The notes beneath the pieces are model-generated. The model saw only the letters and a list, made by a program, of their open reading frames with translations, searched no databases and was not told the origin of the DNA. A stretch of 64,000 bases of DNA from Nostoc sp. FACHB-152 (lineage in GTDB: Bacteria; Cyanobacteriota; Cyanobacteriia; Cyanobacteriales; Nostocaceae), in contig NZ_JACJRV010000009.1 of assembly GCF_014697475.1 (NCBI RefSeq), positions 62,001 to 126,000 of the forward strand. Direction: 5' to 3'. Positions 28,770-37,807 of this stretch are shown piece by piece (the stretch's first letter is position 1; each line of letters starts with the position of its first letter). The translations under genes were made by a program, and so were the position numbers.

Positions 28770-29126
28770 ATATTGCGGAATTGCTGGATCAACTAGTTGA
28801 GAATAGGCAGCAATACCACCTGCAATATTTTTGACATTGGTAAATCCTTGAGCAACCAACCACTGACACATCTGAGCAGAACGAACACCGTGGTGGCAGA
28901 GTACGAGGGTTTCCGCTTCCGGATTTAACATAGCAAATATTTGTTGGTTCCAGTCGGCGAATTCACTTAATGGTAAGTTAACAAACCCTGGAAGATTAGC
29001 GATCGCTAATTCTTGTGGCTCACGCACATCTACTAACTGAATACTTGCATCACTAGCAGCTAAACGTTCTGCTAATTCCTTAACACTAATCTGAGTCATG
29101 GTTTGACCAAAAGATTTATCTGTCAT
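28767..29126 (-). CDS. Single-domain rhodanese-like protein
   Basis: A 119-aa rhodanese-fold sulfurtransferase candidate. The active-site loop is CHHGVRS (catalytic Cys, then a six-residue loop). It is preceded by QLVDVREPQELAIANLPGFVNLPL and followed by WLVAQGFTNVKNIAGGIAAY. Start choice is uncertain: ATG 29126 (MTDKSFGQ) is used; ATG 29153 and ATG 29099 (MTQISVKEL) are alternatives. None has a strong ribosome-binding site. The substrate is unknown. Confidence 0.87.
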   Translation of the reverse strand: MTDKSFGQTMTQISVKELAERLAASDASIQLVDVREPQELAIANLPGFVNLPLSEFADWNQQIFAMLNPEAETLVLCHHGVRSAQMCQWLVAQGFTNVKNIAGGIAAYSQLVDPAIPQY

Positions 29127-29244
29127 GAAGTTTTTGTAAACGAGCTTATACATTTATGTTTACAGAAAATCTTTCCCTTAGCATGAGCATCCATCCTCAC
29201 TAATTCTGGTTAAATGGCTGTGAAACTAAGTATTTAATAGGTTT

Positions 29245-30879
29245 ATGGTGAATCGGCAAAACTCATTCTTTGGTTTTATTGTGGCGGGTGCGATCGCACT
29301 TTTATTAATTGCGATCGCCGGTTTTTGGTTTTCTACCAAAAGCCCAGTGAACCTAGTCGCCTCCACCTCCCAGCCTGGTGCAGCCATCTTCGTGTCGAAA
29401 CTCTCTCCTGTGATGGTATCGTTACTCACCAACCCCGACCGCTTGCAAGCCTTAGAACGGGAGGGGGAAATTTCTAAAATCAAAACTAGTTTATTGGCTA
29501 AGAGTGGGATAGATTATCAAAAAGATGTTCAGCCTTGGCTAGGTAACGAAATTACATTAGCCGTCACCACCACAGATATAGACCGCGATTCCAGTAACGG
29601 CAAACAACCAGGATATCTCATGGCTGTAGCTACCAATAAACAAGAAAAAAGCCGCGAGTTTATCGATTTGTTGTTTTCTAAGCGGGTATTAGCTGGTGGT
29701 AAATTAGATGTAGAAGAATATCAAGGTGTCAAAGTGCTTTATGACAGCCAACTCTCAGCCGCAGTGGTTGGCGATGGCTTTGTTTTATTTGCCAATAATC
29801 CCAGCGTTGTCAAGGATGCAATCAACAATGTCCAAGCACCTGACCTCAATTTAACTAGTTCTCCCCAATATCAAAAAGCCACCCAGCAGTTACCTCAAGT
29901 TTCCTTAGGGGTAGCTTTCTTAAATTTGCCGATCATTGCCCAATGGCAAGGTTTAGAACTACCAGAACCAATCTACGATAGTGAAATTATTTCTCTGGGG
30001 TTAAACTCTAAAGGTTTATTGGCAGAAACCAGTTTTTTAACTGCATTAGAACTTACGCCGCCATCATCACCATTAATCAAACCAGTAGGGGCGTTGAAAT
30101 ATATCCCAGCATCGGCGGGGTTGGCAATTTCCGGCGCAGATTTAAGCAATTTGGGTGATAGCGATTTAGCCAAATTATGGACACAAATTAAAACAGCCAT
30201 CTCCGGTTCAGGAACAGATGTGATTTCCAGATTGGTAGCACCATTAACCCAAGTGCAGAAAACCTGGGGGATTAACTTTGCACAAGATATTTTTAGCTGG
30301 GTGAAAGGAGAATATGCGATCGCACTTTTACCTCGTGCAGAACAAACTCTTCCTGATTGGGTTTTTGTGGTGGAGAGAACAGAGGGTGTACCCGAAGCTA
30401 TTGCGAATTTAGATGCGATCGCATCTAAGAGTGGACTTAGCAGCAGTAACCTGAATTTAGATCAACAAAAAATCTCGGCTTGGACACAGTTAACAGCTAA
30501 ACAAACCCAAGCCAAAGACCGTCCCTCGTTCGCCATTGAAGCTAAAGCCCAAGGGATACATACAACTTTAGACAATTACGAAGTTTTCACTTCCGACTTG
30601 GCAACAATGAACGAAGTTCTCATAAGTAAAGAAAAATCCTTGATTAACGATCGCAATTTTCAAAACAGTGTAGCTGCGATTCCTCAACCTAACCAGGGAT
30701 ATTTATATCTTGATTGGGCAAAAAGTCAAGGGATTTTAGAACGACAACTACCTGTTTTGAAACTGATAGAAGTATTGGGTAAACCATTTTTTAACAACTT
30801 GCGATCGCTTACCGTCAGTAGTTACGCTAGCGAAATAAATGCACTGAAAGGCGGTGTCTTCTTACAGCTTCAAGAATAG
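29245..30879 (+). CDS. DUF3352 domain-containing protein
   Basis: A 544-aa protein with an N-terminal transmembrane anchor (residues 10-29, FGFIVAGAIALLLIAIAGFW) and a large extracytoplasmic part. The features ASTSQPGAAIFVSKLSPVMVSLL, DYQKDVQPWLGNEITLAV and EEYQGVKVLYD are those of the cyanobacterial DUF3352 family, function unknown. It is divergent from the rhodanese gene with 118 nt between them. A long foldback heptamer array follows. Confidence 0.83.
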   Translation: MVNRQNSFFGFIVAGAIALLLIAIAGFWFSTKSPVNLVASTSQPGAAIFVSKLSPVMVSLLTNPDRLQALEREGEISKIKTSLLAKSGIDYQKDVQPWLGNEITLAVTTTDIDRDSSNGKQPGYLMAVATNKQEKSREFIDLLFSKRVLAGGKLDVEEYQGVKVLYDSQLSAAVVGDGFVLFANNPSVVKDAINNVQAPDLNLTSSPQYQKATQQLPQVSLGVAFLNLPIIAQWQGLELPEPIYDSEIISLGLNSKGLLAETSFLTALELTPPSSPLIKPVGALKYIPASAGLAISGADLSNLGDSDLAKLWTQIKTAISGSGTDVISRLVAPLTQVQKTWGINFAQDIFSWVKGEYAIALLPRAEQTLPDWVFVVERTEGVPEAIANLDAIASKSGLSSSNLNLDQQKISAWTQLTAKQTQAKDRPSFAIEAKAQGIHTTLDNYEVFTSDLATMNEVLISKEKSLINDRNFQNSVAAIPQPNQGYLYLDWAKSQGILERQLPVLKLIEVLGKPFFNNLRSLTVSSYASEINALKGGVFLQLQE

Positions 30880-30884
30880 TTAAA

Positions 30885-31001
30885 AAGTATGAAGTATGAA
30901 GTATGAAATTAAGCAAGAATAAGGCAATAAAAGTTGTACTATGACAACTCCAAAATCATGAATGATTTAATTTCAGACTTCACACTTTATACTTCATACT
31001 T
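30885..31001. repeat. Foldback tandem heptamer array
   Basis: Left arm 30885-30912 is AAGTATG repeated three times plus AAATTAA. Right arm 30967-31001 is the inverted equivalent (TTAATTTC ... ATACTTCATACTT). An inner hairpin AGTTGT/ACAACT lies in the loop. It starts 5 bp after the DUF3352 stop codon and can form a stem of about 28 bp. Confidence 0.7.
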
Positions 31002-31107
31002 CTGTGCCACATTAAGATGTGACACAGACACACCAAATTCTTATAAAATAACTTAATTACAATATGTATATATAACTACAATTATTCAAGCCTGTTGGAG
31101 GGCTACT

Positions 31108-31599
31108 ATGAAGGACTGTCGCCCCCGACTTAACCAGCAAATCGGCTGGGTTTTAGCTGTCCTAGCTGCTGTAACTACTACACCAGTAATAGCAGAGACA
31201 CCAAATTTTGGTAAGTTCAGTCTGTTACCGGGCTTTGAAGCTTCTCAAGGTAAATTTTCGGGCTATACGGGTGGTTCTTATTCCGTGTCTGCCATTAGTA
31301 ACCGCGATCGTGATAAAAACGCTTGTATTGGCTTTGCTGATCCTAAACCAGATCACATAATGGTACTAGAAAAAGACTTTGAGCATCTGAGAATACTGGT
31401 TAACACTGGTGATGCCGATACAACTTTACTGATTCAAGGGCCAGACGATAACATAATTCGTTGTGGTGATGATACTGGTAAGAGTAAAGATGCCAGCATT
31501 GACGATCGCAATTGGAAAAAAGGTACTTATCAAATTTGGGTAGGTACATTTAATGCGGGTGTCAAGCGTAAGTATACGCTGACGGTTCAGCAGTTATAA
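31108..31599 (+). CDS. Secreted hypothetical protein
   Basis: A 163-aa protein with a signal peptide (residues 1-29: positive start MKDCRPRLNQQ, hydrophobic WVLAVLAAVTTTPV, cleavage near VIA-ET). The mature part, with GSYSVSAISNRDRDKNACIGF, LRILVNTGDADTTLLIQGPDD, IRCGDDTGKSKDASIDD and GTYQIWVGTF, resembles the beta-sandwich 'pre-peptidase C-terminal'-like domains that bind surfaces or calcium. That is inference. A GGAGG ribosome-binding site precedes the ATG. Confidence 0.8.
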   Translation: MKDCRPRLNQQIGWVLAVLAAVTTTPVIAETPNFGKFSLLPGFEASQGKFSGYTGGSYSVSAISNRDRDKNACIGFADPKPDHIMVLEKDFEHLRILVNTGDADTTLLIQGPDDNIIRCGDDTGKSKDASIDDRNWKKGTYQIWVGTFNAGVKRKYTLTVQQL

Positions 31600-31611
31600 A
31601 TAAAGTTTGAA

Positions 31612-31695
31612 GTCTGTAGACACTCTTTGGGAGGCTTCCCGTACCCCTACGGGGAAGCAAGCTTTTAGCCCGGTGAGTACGTCAACTTCTAGGAC
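31612..31695. repeat. Interspersed repeat with hairpin
   Basis: GTAGACACTCTTTGGGAGGC, then GCTTCCCGTA-ccc-CTACGGGGAAGC with a strong stem. The beginning TAGACAC and the GGCTTCCCG core are shared with 16160-16200. Confidence 0.5.
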
Positions 31696-31727
31696 TGAAC
31701 CAAAATATAAAAAATCCCAAATCCATC

Positions 31728-33509
31728 TCAAGTGGCTGGTGTGAATACTGTTACTGGCCTACTATGAACTGTAGTTGCGCCAACAGTATTAATGGGAGCT
31801 TTAAAGCTAAAAGAAGCTCCTGTGAGAATGTTTTTTGGTGATTCAGAATTTTTGCGAGAAGCGAGCGGAATCTGAATGTAAAAAGTAGTGCCTTGTCCAG
31901 GTTCAGATAGACATTCAATGATACCGTTGTGTTTTTCGATAATTTGGCGACAAATTGGCATCCCTAAACCAGTACCTTTACCGACAGGTTTTGTGGTAAA
32001 AAAAGGTTCAAATAAGCGATCGCGTACTGCTTTAGTCATCCCTGCACCATTATCTTGAATCCGAATCACTGCACTAGGAGAATTTGCAGATGCGTTGCTA
32101 TGTTCTAATGAGGTGCTAATAGTTATGATACCTTCTTTTTCTTGACCTTCAACGGCATCGATCGCATTAGCAATAATATTCATAAATACCTGATTAAGTT
32201 GGCTGGGATAGCATTCCACTAAAGGCAGCACATCATAATTCTTGATTACTTCAATCCCAAATTTTCCACATCTTGTCTTTAAACGATTATTCAAAATCAG
32301 CAGTGTACTGTCTATACCTTCATGAATATCTGTCACAGTCATCTGAGCTTGTTCTGAGCGGGAAAAGTTGCGTAAAGACAAAACAATCTCACGCACACGC
32401 TTAATTCCTAAACTCATCGAACCGATCAGCTTAGGCAAATCTTCAGTGAGAAAGTCTAGATCAATTTCCTCTGTGATGGCTTGAACTTCAGGTACGTAAC
32501 TACAATTATTTTGATAACTTTGTACTAAACGCAATAAATCATCAACATATTGTTGAGCATGGCTAATATTGCCGCTAATAAAGTTAACTGGATTATTAAT
32601 TTCATGGGCAATTCCTGCTACCAACTGCCCCAAGCTCGACATTTTTTCACTTTGAATTAACTGCGCTTGTGTTTGCTGCAATTCATGGAGCGTATTTTGT
32701 AGTTGTTGCGCTTGAGTTTGGGCGATTTTCACAGCTTCACAGCTTTGCTCATAGAGTAGTGCTTTTTCTATTGCTACTCCAGCTTGCATTGCTAATATAC
32801 TTAATAGTTTTAAGTCTCTGGTTGTATAGTTGATAGGAGTTTCGCTGCCAATGACAATTGCACCAACTACTCGTTCTTCGACTTTAAGTGGCACACAAAT
32901 CAAGGAATTAAATTGTTTCCCTTCACCAGCAAATATCGGATAAGTTACTATATTATTAACTATTTCTCCTCTGCCCATCTGGACAATATTACCAATAATG
33001 CCTTCGCCTAATTTTATTGGGGTTTTGAGGTAACTAATACCACCTATTTCAGCCAGAATTTCAAAGATATTTGTCTTTTTATTTAACAATAAAATAGCAC
33101 CACCAGTTGATGGGATTAATTGTCCAGCCTCTTGAATTAGTAGTCGAGACACTTGTTTAAGATTCAGGCTAGCAGTAACTTGAATAGAGATATCATGAAG
33201 TAAATCAATTTCTTGATACCTTTCTAGTAATTCATGAGCTAGATTTTTTTTCTCAAATTCTTGTTTCAGTGCATATACAAGTAATGAAACAACACCAGCA
33301 GCATTTTGCGAACCGTTTACCCACCCAATCAATTCTCCAGAGAACTCTACAGGATGTTTAATAAATACAGATTTATCTGCTGTACCAAATAATGTTTTAC
33401 CTGCTGTGTCTTCTATGTTAAATTGACTACCAATCGTGTTAGCAAAATCATCTAAAAGAGCAATGATATCTTTTTTGGAAATCAGCTTTTTAAAATCAAC
33501 TTTTAACAT
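31728..33509 (-). CDS. GAF-domain sensor histidine kinase
   Basis: A 593-aa kinase. ATG 33509 is chosen because AGGTGG lies six nt upstream; a GTG two codons earlier is the alternative. Residues 1-95 form an uncharacterised sensor region. About 105-250 is a GAF domain (ERYQEIDLLHDISIQVTASL, GIIGNIVQMGRGEIVNN). A coiled linker leads to HisKA (MSSLGQLVAGIAHEINNPVN, phosphorylated His at 302) and HATPase (IIANAIDAVEG, DNGAGM, GTGLGMPI). The GIAHEINNPV type is common in HPK4 kinases. No regulator is adjacent. It has no membrane segment. Confidence 0.9.
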   Translation of the reverse strand: MLKVDFKKLISKKDIIALLDDFANTIGSQFNIEDTAGKTLFGTADKSVFIKHPVEFSGELIGWVNGSQNAAGVVSLLVYALKQEFEKKNLAHELLERYQEIDLLHDISIQVTASLNLKQVSRLLIQEAGQLIPSTGGAILLLNKKTNIFEILAEIGGISYLKTPIKLGEGIIGNIVQMGRGEIVNNIVTYPIFAGEGKQFNSLICVPLKVEERVVGAIVIGSETPINYTTRDLKLLSILAMQAGVAIEKALLYEQSCEAVKIAQTQAQQLQNTLHELQQTQAQLIQSEKMSSLGQLVAGIAHEINNPVNFISGNISHAQQYVDDLLRLVQSYQNNCSYVPEVQAITEEIDLDFLTEDLPKLIGSMSLGIKRVREIVLSLRNFSRSEQAQMTVTDIHEGIDSTLLILNNRLKTRCGKFGIEVIKNYDVLPLVECYPSQLNQVFMNIIANAIDAVEGQEKEGIITISTSLEHSNASANSPSAVIRIQDNGAGMTKAVRDRLFEPFFTTKPVGKGTGLGMPICRQIIEKHNGIIECLSEPGQGTTFYIQIPLASRKNSESPKNILTGASFSFKAPINTVGATTVHSRPVTVFTPAT

Positions 33510-34360
33510 CTGCACCCACCTTTATCCCATTTAGGATTTTGCTTAACCAAAAGGTTTATGAAGTCGGAAACTTAGCAAATAATAGCTAACAAAAGTATTA
33601 TTTTAATTATAATTAGACAAATAAAAATTATTAAAATAAAAATAAACTAGACTCACGATCTTTTGACTCCTATTTCATTCTAGGAAATTTTTATCTCTGT
33701 TAGTCACCACTAGTTAATTTTTAAAATCTGGGTGTAACATCAATAAACCTAAACTAAAGTCCCTATTCTTATAGTTACCATTAACTATAAAACTTTTGAG
33801 TGAGGCAAAAATCAAATATATTTTACACAGAATTTGCTGCTATTATAAAATTTTAATTTAATAAATTTCACCGTAAATTCATTGATTTTTTGATTGTAAG
33901 TGAATATACATAGGTTGCATCCTCAACAGGATGTGTTAGAAATTAAATTTTAGATTAGCCCAAGCAAATAGAAGTTTTCTGTGGTAGGAACTACAAAGTT
34001 ACGGTTTTTGAGGCAGAAGGCAGGAATTCTGTACTCTTCATTATGTAGCGCGCTGTGAACTGCTGACCGTATTCCACAGGAGAAGTCAAAGGATAGGACA
34101 TTACAAATTACGAATTGATATAACTGCTAAATGCTGCTGAAGTTCATCTAAGTAGCAACGTACCATTACTTTTTGAAAGTTGCTGGGGTAGCCTTAGCAG
34201 TAGCAGATATGAATTGCTTAAACTGTCAAGTATAAAATTTGACGGTAGCGAAGGTGATGCAAATTCGTAGGGAGGCAAAACAGGCGATCGCTTTCATCAT
34301 AAGTCCTTGAGTAATGGATAAACTCCCAATTCGCCATTTTTTATCGCTAAAAAAATTAAT
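33510..34360. other. 851-nt A+T-rich divergent spacer
   Basis: No gene or clear repeat was found on either strand. It separates the GAF kinase from the TpsB gene and should hold both promoters. Confidence 0.4.
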
Positions 34361-36115
34361 ATGCCAAATTTACAGTATCTAAATTATATTATTTCACTAC
34401 TAAAAACCATACGTTGGCTGACTGCTAGCTTAATTTTTAATTGTGTCTGTGTACTTTTGACTCAGCCATCACTAGCACAAGCACCAAATCCAGCCGGAAA
34501 CCCTAACCAAGACCGCTTTCCGCAACCAGGAACAATTCCAGAACCCTTACTGCCGCAATCAGAACCACCTATTCAGCCAGCGCCTACTCCTACCCCAGAA
34601 ATTCCGACATCCGAAAGTTCACAGACTATTAGAGTAGAAAAAATTATCGTCATTGGCAGTACCGTATTTACCGCAGAAAAATTTAAACAGATTACTCAGC
34701 CAGCAGAAGGGCGTAATGTCACCATAGAAGAATTACGTAAAATTGCTGATGCTATAACTCAGCTTTATCTTGACATAGGTTACATTACCTCCAGAGCAAT
34801 TTTGGTAGATCAAACAGTGAATAATGGGGTAGTAGAAATTCGGATAATTGAAGGTATTGTTGAAAAAATTGAAGTTCAGGGTACGAAACGCTTAAACCCA
34901 GAATATGTGCGATCGCGTCTAGCTTTAGGTACGGGTAAGCCACTGTTAACATCTGCATTAGAAGACCAATTGCGATTACTACGGGCTGATCCTCTATTAT
35001 CTAACGTAGAAGCGAGTTTACGTGCTGGTAGTGGTGTTGGTCGAAGTATTTTGATAGTACGTGTGACAGAAGCACAAAACTTCAACGCATTTTTAGGTGT
35101 TGACAACTATTCTCCCCCCAGCATCGGTTCGGAAAGATTGGGTGTAAATGCTAGTTATCGCAACCTTTCAGGTAATGGTGACGAAATAGCAGCATCTTAT
35201 TACCGAACAACCCAGGGAGGCGCAGATATTTTTGATTTTAATTATCTTGTGCCTTTAAATCCGATGAATGGCACGTTACAACTGAGAACATCGTTTAATA
35301 ATACTAATGTTGTTCAAGAGCCGTTTAAGAGTTTAGATATAAGTGGTGAATCGCAACTATACGAAATTAGTTTTAGACAACCACTATTAAGAACACCCCG
35401 CGAAGAATTTGCGCTATCTCTAGGTTTTACGGCGCAGAATGGTCAAACCTTTACCTTTGCTGGAGCGACACCCTTTGGTTTTGGCCCTGATGAAGAGGGT
35501 AACAGTCGCACCCGTGTAATTAAATTCGGACAAGATTATGTGCGGCGAGATGTTAACGGTGCTTGGGCGTTGCGATCGCTATTAAGCTTTGGACTTGGTA
35601 TATTTGATGCCACAATTAACTCAGATCCTATCCCCGATGGGCGTTTTTTTAGTTGGTTGGCACAAGTCCAACGGGTGCAAAGCTTGAGTACAGATAACAT
35701 ATTAATTGCTCAAGCTGAGTTACAACTTACGCCTAATGGCTTGTTACCCTCCCAGCAATTTGTCGTTGGTGGTGGTCAGTCAGTACGTGGCTATCGTCAA
35801 AACGTCCGTGCTGGTGACAACGGTGTGCGATTTTCCTTAGAAGACCGCCTAACAGTGCAACGAGATGTAGCGGGTAACGCCACACTGCAAGTTGCTCCCT
35901 TTTTTGATATGGCCTACATCTGGAATGTAGATGATAATCCCAACACTTTACAACGTCAAAAATTCATCGCTGGTTTGGGTCTAGGGGTTTTATACCAACC
36001 ACTACCGCAACTTGATATCAGGCTCGATTATGGTGTTCCCTTGGTAGATCTAGATGATCGAGGCAGAAATGCTCAAGATGATGGTTTTTACTTCAGTGTC
36101 GGGTATCGATTGTAG
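34361..36115 (+). CDS. TpsB/ShlB-type outer-membrane transporter (Omp85 superfamily)
   Basis: A 584-aa outer-membrane beta-barrel of two-partner secretion. It has a signal peptide (residues 15-40, to ...PSLAQA) and a proline-rich stretch (about 42-88). Two POTRA domains follow (IRVEKIIVIGSTVFTAEKF, VEKIEVQGTKRLNPEYVRSR). The barrel carries the conserved VRGY motif in GGGQSVRGYR and ends YFSVGYRL. No TpsA-type exoprotein gene is adjacent, so the cargo is not known. A role as an outer-membrane protein or metabolite channel, as suggested for some cyanobacterial members, is possible. Confidence 0.9.
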   Translation: MPNLQYLNYIISLLKTIRWLTASLIFNCVCVLLTQPSLAQAPNPAGNPNQDRFPQPGTIPEPLLPQSEPPIQPAPTPTPEIPTSESSQTIRVEKIIVIGSTVFTAEKFKQITQPAEGRNVTIEELRKIADAITQLYLDIGYITSRAILVDQTVNNGVVEIRIIEGIVEKIEVQGTKRLNPEYVRSRLALGTGKPLLTSALEDQLRLLRADPLLSNVEASLRAGSGVGRSILIVRVTEAQNFNAFLGVDNYSPPSIGSERLGVNASYRNLSGNGDEIAASYYRTTQGGADIFDFNYLVPLNPMNGTLQLRTSFNNTNVVQEPFKSLDISGESQLYEISFRQPLLRTPREEFALSLGFTAQNGQTFTFAGATPFGFGPDEEGNSRTRVIKFGQDYVRRDVNGAWALRSLLSFGLGIFDATINSDPIPDGRFFSWLAQVQRVQSLSTDNILIAQAELQLTPNGLLPSQQFVVGGGQSVRGYRQNVRAGDNGVRFSLEDRLTVQRDVAGNATLQVAPFFDMAYIWNVDDNPNTLQRQKFIAGLGLGVLYQPLPQLDIRLDYGVPLVDLDDRGRNAQDDGFYFSVGYRL

Positions 36116-36210
36116 AGGTTTTAAGTAGGGAAACAGGTGTAGCTGATTGAATCACTGATCCTGATTAGCGAATTTTAATAACGCTATCAGCCTTTTTTTG
36201 TCAAGTCATG

Positions 36211-36249
36211 TTGACGATTTGTAACAATATTGTTATACTTATTTACATA
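36211..36249 (+). promoter_or_regulatory. Promoter with HLR1-like site upstream of the Ssl1498-type gene
   Basis: -35 TTGACG (36211-36216), a 17-nt spacer and -10 TATACT (36234-36239) form a near-consensus promoter. GTTATACT-TA-TTTACATA (36232-36249) overlaps the -10 and matches HLR1 at 14 of 16 positions. The layout repeats that upstream of hli. Confidence 0.65.
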
Positions 36250-36275
36250 AGTTAATAAATAGCAATAAAAAAACT

Positions 36276-36446
36276 ATGTACACCACAGTTAATGAAAACG
36301 GCGTTCTCAACAACTACCCCACTGAACCCCAGGTATACTACGCTGAGTACCCCGCAATTTGGGAACAACGGAACTACGTTATACAGGGTGCGATTGCAGC
36401 TGTGTTTGTTACTACTCTAGTTTTGCTTGCGTCTGCGGTTAGCTAA
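36276..36446 (+). CDS. Ssl1498-family light-harvesting-like small protein
   Basis: A 56-aa protein: MYTTVNENGVLNNYPTEP, VYYAEYPAIWEQRNYV and a C-terminal transmembrane helix IQGAIAAVFVTTLVLLASAV. The pattern (YTT, G-LNN-P-EP, YYAEYP, Q-NY--QG) is that of the Ssl1498-type LHC-like proteins found beside photosystem assembly factors. It lacks the full chlorophyll-binding ExxNGR motif. The ATG is 27 nt after the HLR1-like site, so the gene is probably light-regulated with hli. A terminator follows at 36501. Confidence 0.82.
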   Translation: MYTTVNENGVLNNYPTEPQVYYAEYPAIWEQRNYVIQGAIAAVFVTTLVLLASAVS

Positions 36447-36500
36447 TATTTGTAAATTTCAGTATCGGCATCTCCTATAAACCCAAAGGACTTCTGATGT

Positions 36501-36530
36501 AAACCTCGGTAATTAAAGCCGGGGTTTTTG
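36501..36530 (+). terminator. Terminator of the Ssl1498-type gene
   Basis: AAACCTCGG - 9-nt loop - CCGGGGTTTTT: a 9-bp stem with one G-T pair, followed by T residues. Confidence 0.8.
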
Positions 36531-36550
36531 GTGTTTGGGAGTGCGATTCA

Positions 36551-37051
36551 TTGGTTGACCATCACATTGAAATTTTTACCTTGCATAGCAGTCATAAATC
36601 ATTTGAGAACAGTGTTTTAAACTTTCGTTTTGGAGCGATCGCATTGTTTAAAGAATATTACAAACATCAATTCAGCAAAATTTTGGAATTGCCTCTAAAG
36701 CCATCAGACGGTCTTAGTGAAGATACTGTTCAAACAAAATTAATATAGCAGTGATTGATAATTCTTCAAGCACTTTTTGATTACTATGTATTAGCAGGGC
36801 AGCATTGGATTAACAAAAATCACAACTGCCTTTTAAATATAGAAGAACTAGAATGGATTGACGATAAACTTGGATTCATGGAAGAGAATCAAGGAATTAC
36901 TTACTGGGGAATTTTGAAGACTGACCTGAGCAAAATAAATCCTATAGTTTGGCAATGTTTCAATGCCGATCAACTCGAATGGTATGAGGAGAGTTACCAA
37001 TTAAGGGAATTTCTGATAACAATGTGGAAGTGGACTATTACCGAACAATAA
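36551..37051 (+). pseudogene. Broken gene for a cytosolic hypothetical protein (SMI1/KNR4-like?)
   Basis: Two pieces in the same frame are separated by TAG-CAG-TGA at 36746-36754. Piece 1 ends YYKHQFSKILELPL...DGLSEDTVQTKLI. Piece 2 starts LQALFDYYVLAGQHWINK and continues NIEELEWIDDKLGFMEENQ, GITYWGILKTD, QLEWYEESYQLREFLI, MWKWTI. Together they read like one protein of about 165 aa of the type with a SUKH/SMI1-like (immunity-type) pattern, but the family name is tentative. The lesion string TATAGCAGTGA equals the left end of the 105-bp element at 51474. Confidence 0.6.
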
Positions 37052-37127
37052 CCTAAATCTGCACTGGATAAGTCAGTGCAGATTCAAAAACCTAATGCAA
37101 ATTTAAAGAAAGTTGACCAACTTTTGC

Positions 37128-37493
37128 TTATCTGTTGACATTTTCATCTACGCTATTTGCGCTTCTCTTAGCAGTATCGGGATAAACGCCACCAAATTGT
37201 TTTACAGCCTCAGCTGATTCTTTGGCAATTCTTTGAACGCGTTTGCCAGGAGCATCTTCTGTTTGGCGGGCTTCTCTATTCCACTCACCTGTGGTTTTTG
37301 GTCTGTCGGCGTTGTCTTGATGTACTACTCTATCAAGCTCTTTAGTTACAGCCTTAGTGTTGCCACGGTCAGCATTAACATTGGTTGTCAGCACTATAAA
37401 TCCAACTAGAACAACAGCCAAAAAACGCTTTGCTTGAAGTCCATTAAGCAGGGAACTGATTTGAGAAAATGCTTTAGAGATTAACTTTATCAT
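37128..37493 (-). CDS. Secreted or membrane-anchored hypothetical protein
   Basis: 121 aa from ATG 37493 (MIKLISKAF); ATG 37511 six codons upstream is in frame and equally possible. A hydrophobic segment AKRFLAVVLVGFIVLTTNVNA looks like a signal peptide with cleavage after NVNA. The mature part is very hydrophilic and charged (ADRGNTKAVTKELDRVVHQD, EWNREARQTEDAPGKRVQRI, ESAEAVKQFGGVYPDTAKRS), probably extracytoplasmic and partly disordered. No family was recognised. Confidence 0.65.
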   Translation of the reverse strand: MIKLISKAFSQISSLLNGLQAKRFLAVVLVGFIVLTTNVNADRGNTKAVTKELDRVVHQDNADRPKTTGEWNREARQTEDAPGKRVQRIAKESAEAVKQFGGVYPDTAKRSANSVDENVNR

Positions 37494-37511
37494 GACCAGA
37501 CTGTACTCCAT

Positions 37512-37807
37512 TATTTTTACGTTTTTGGAACTCCTCGGCTGGCTGGAAATAGATGTTAGTAATGAAATTCAGCCAAATCCCAACCTTTTAATTAGCCAAT
37601 TAGCTCTTTTAACCACATATAAAGATTATCTGTAAAAAGCTAAGTATTCCTCTAGCAGAAGTCAGAGCTTATTTCTGCCCAAGAGATGCATATTTAAGGT
37701 TATATAGCCCAAAACACGAATTGCACTGCGATTAACATATCTATCTAAAGTAATAGTGGTATGGTTTTTAAATTCGCAGATAGCCAGTAAATAAAGTATA
37801 AATTTTT
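37512..37807. other. Spacer without recognisable feature
   Basis: 296 nt, A+T-rich. No gene, terminator or repeat could be supported. Confidence 0.3.
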
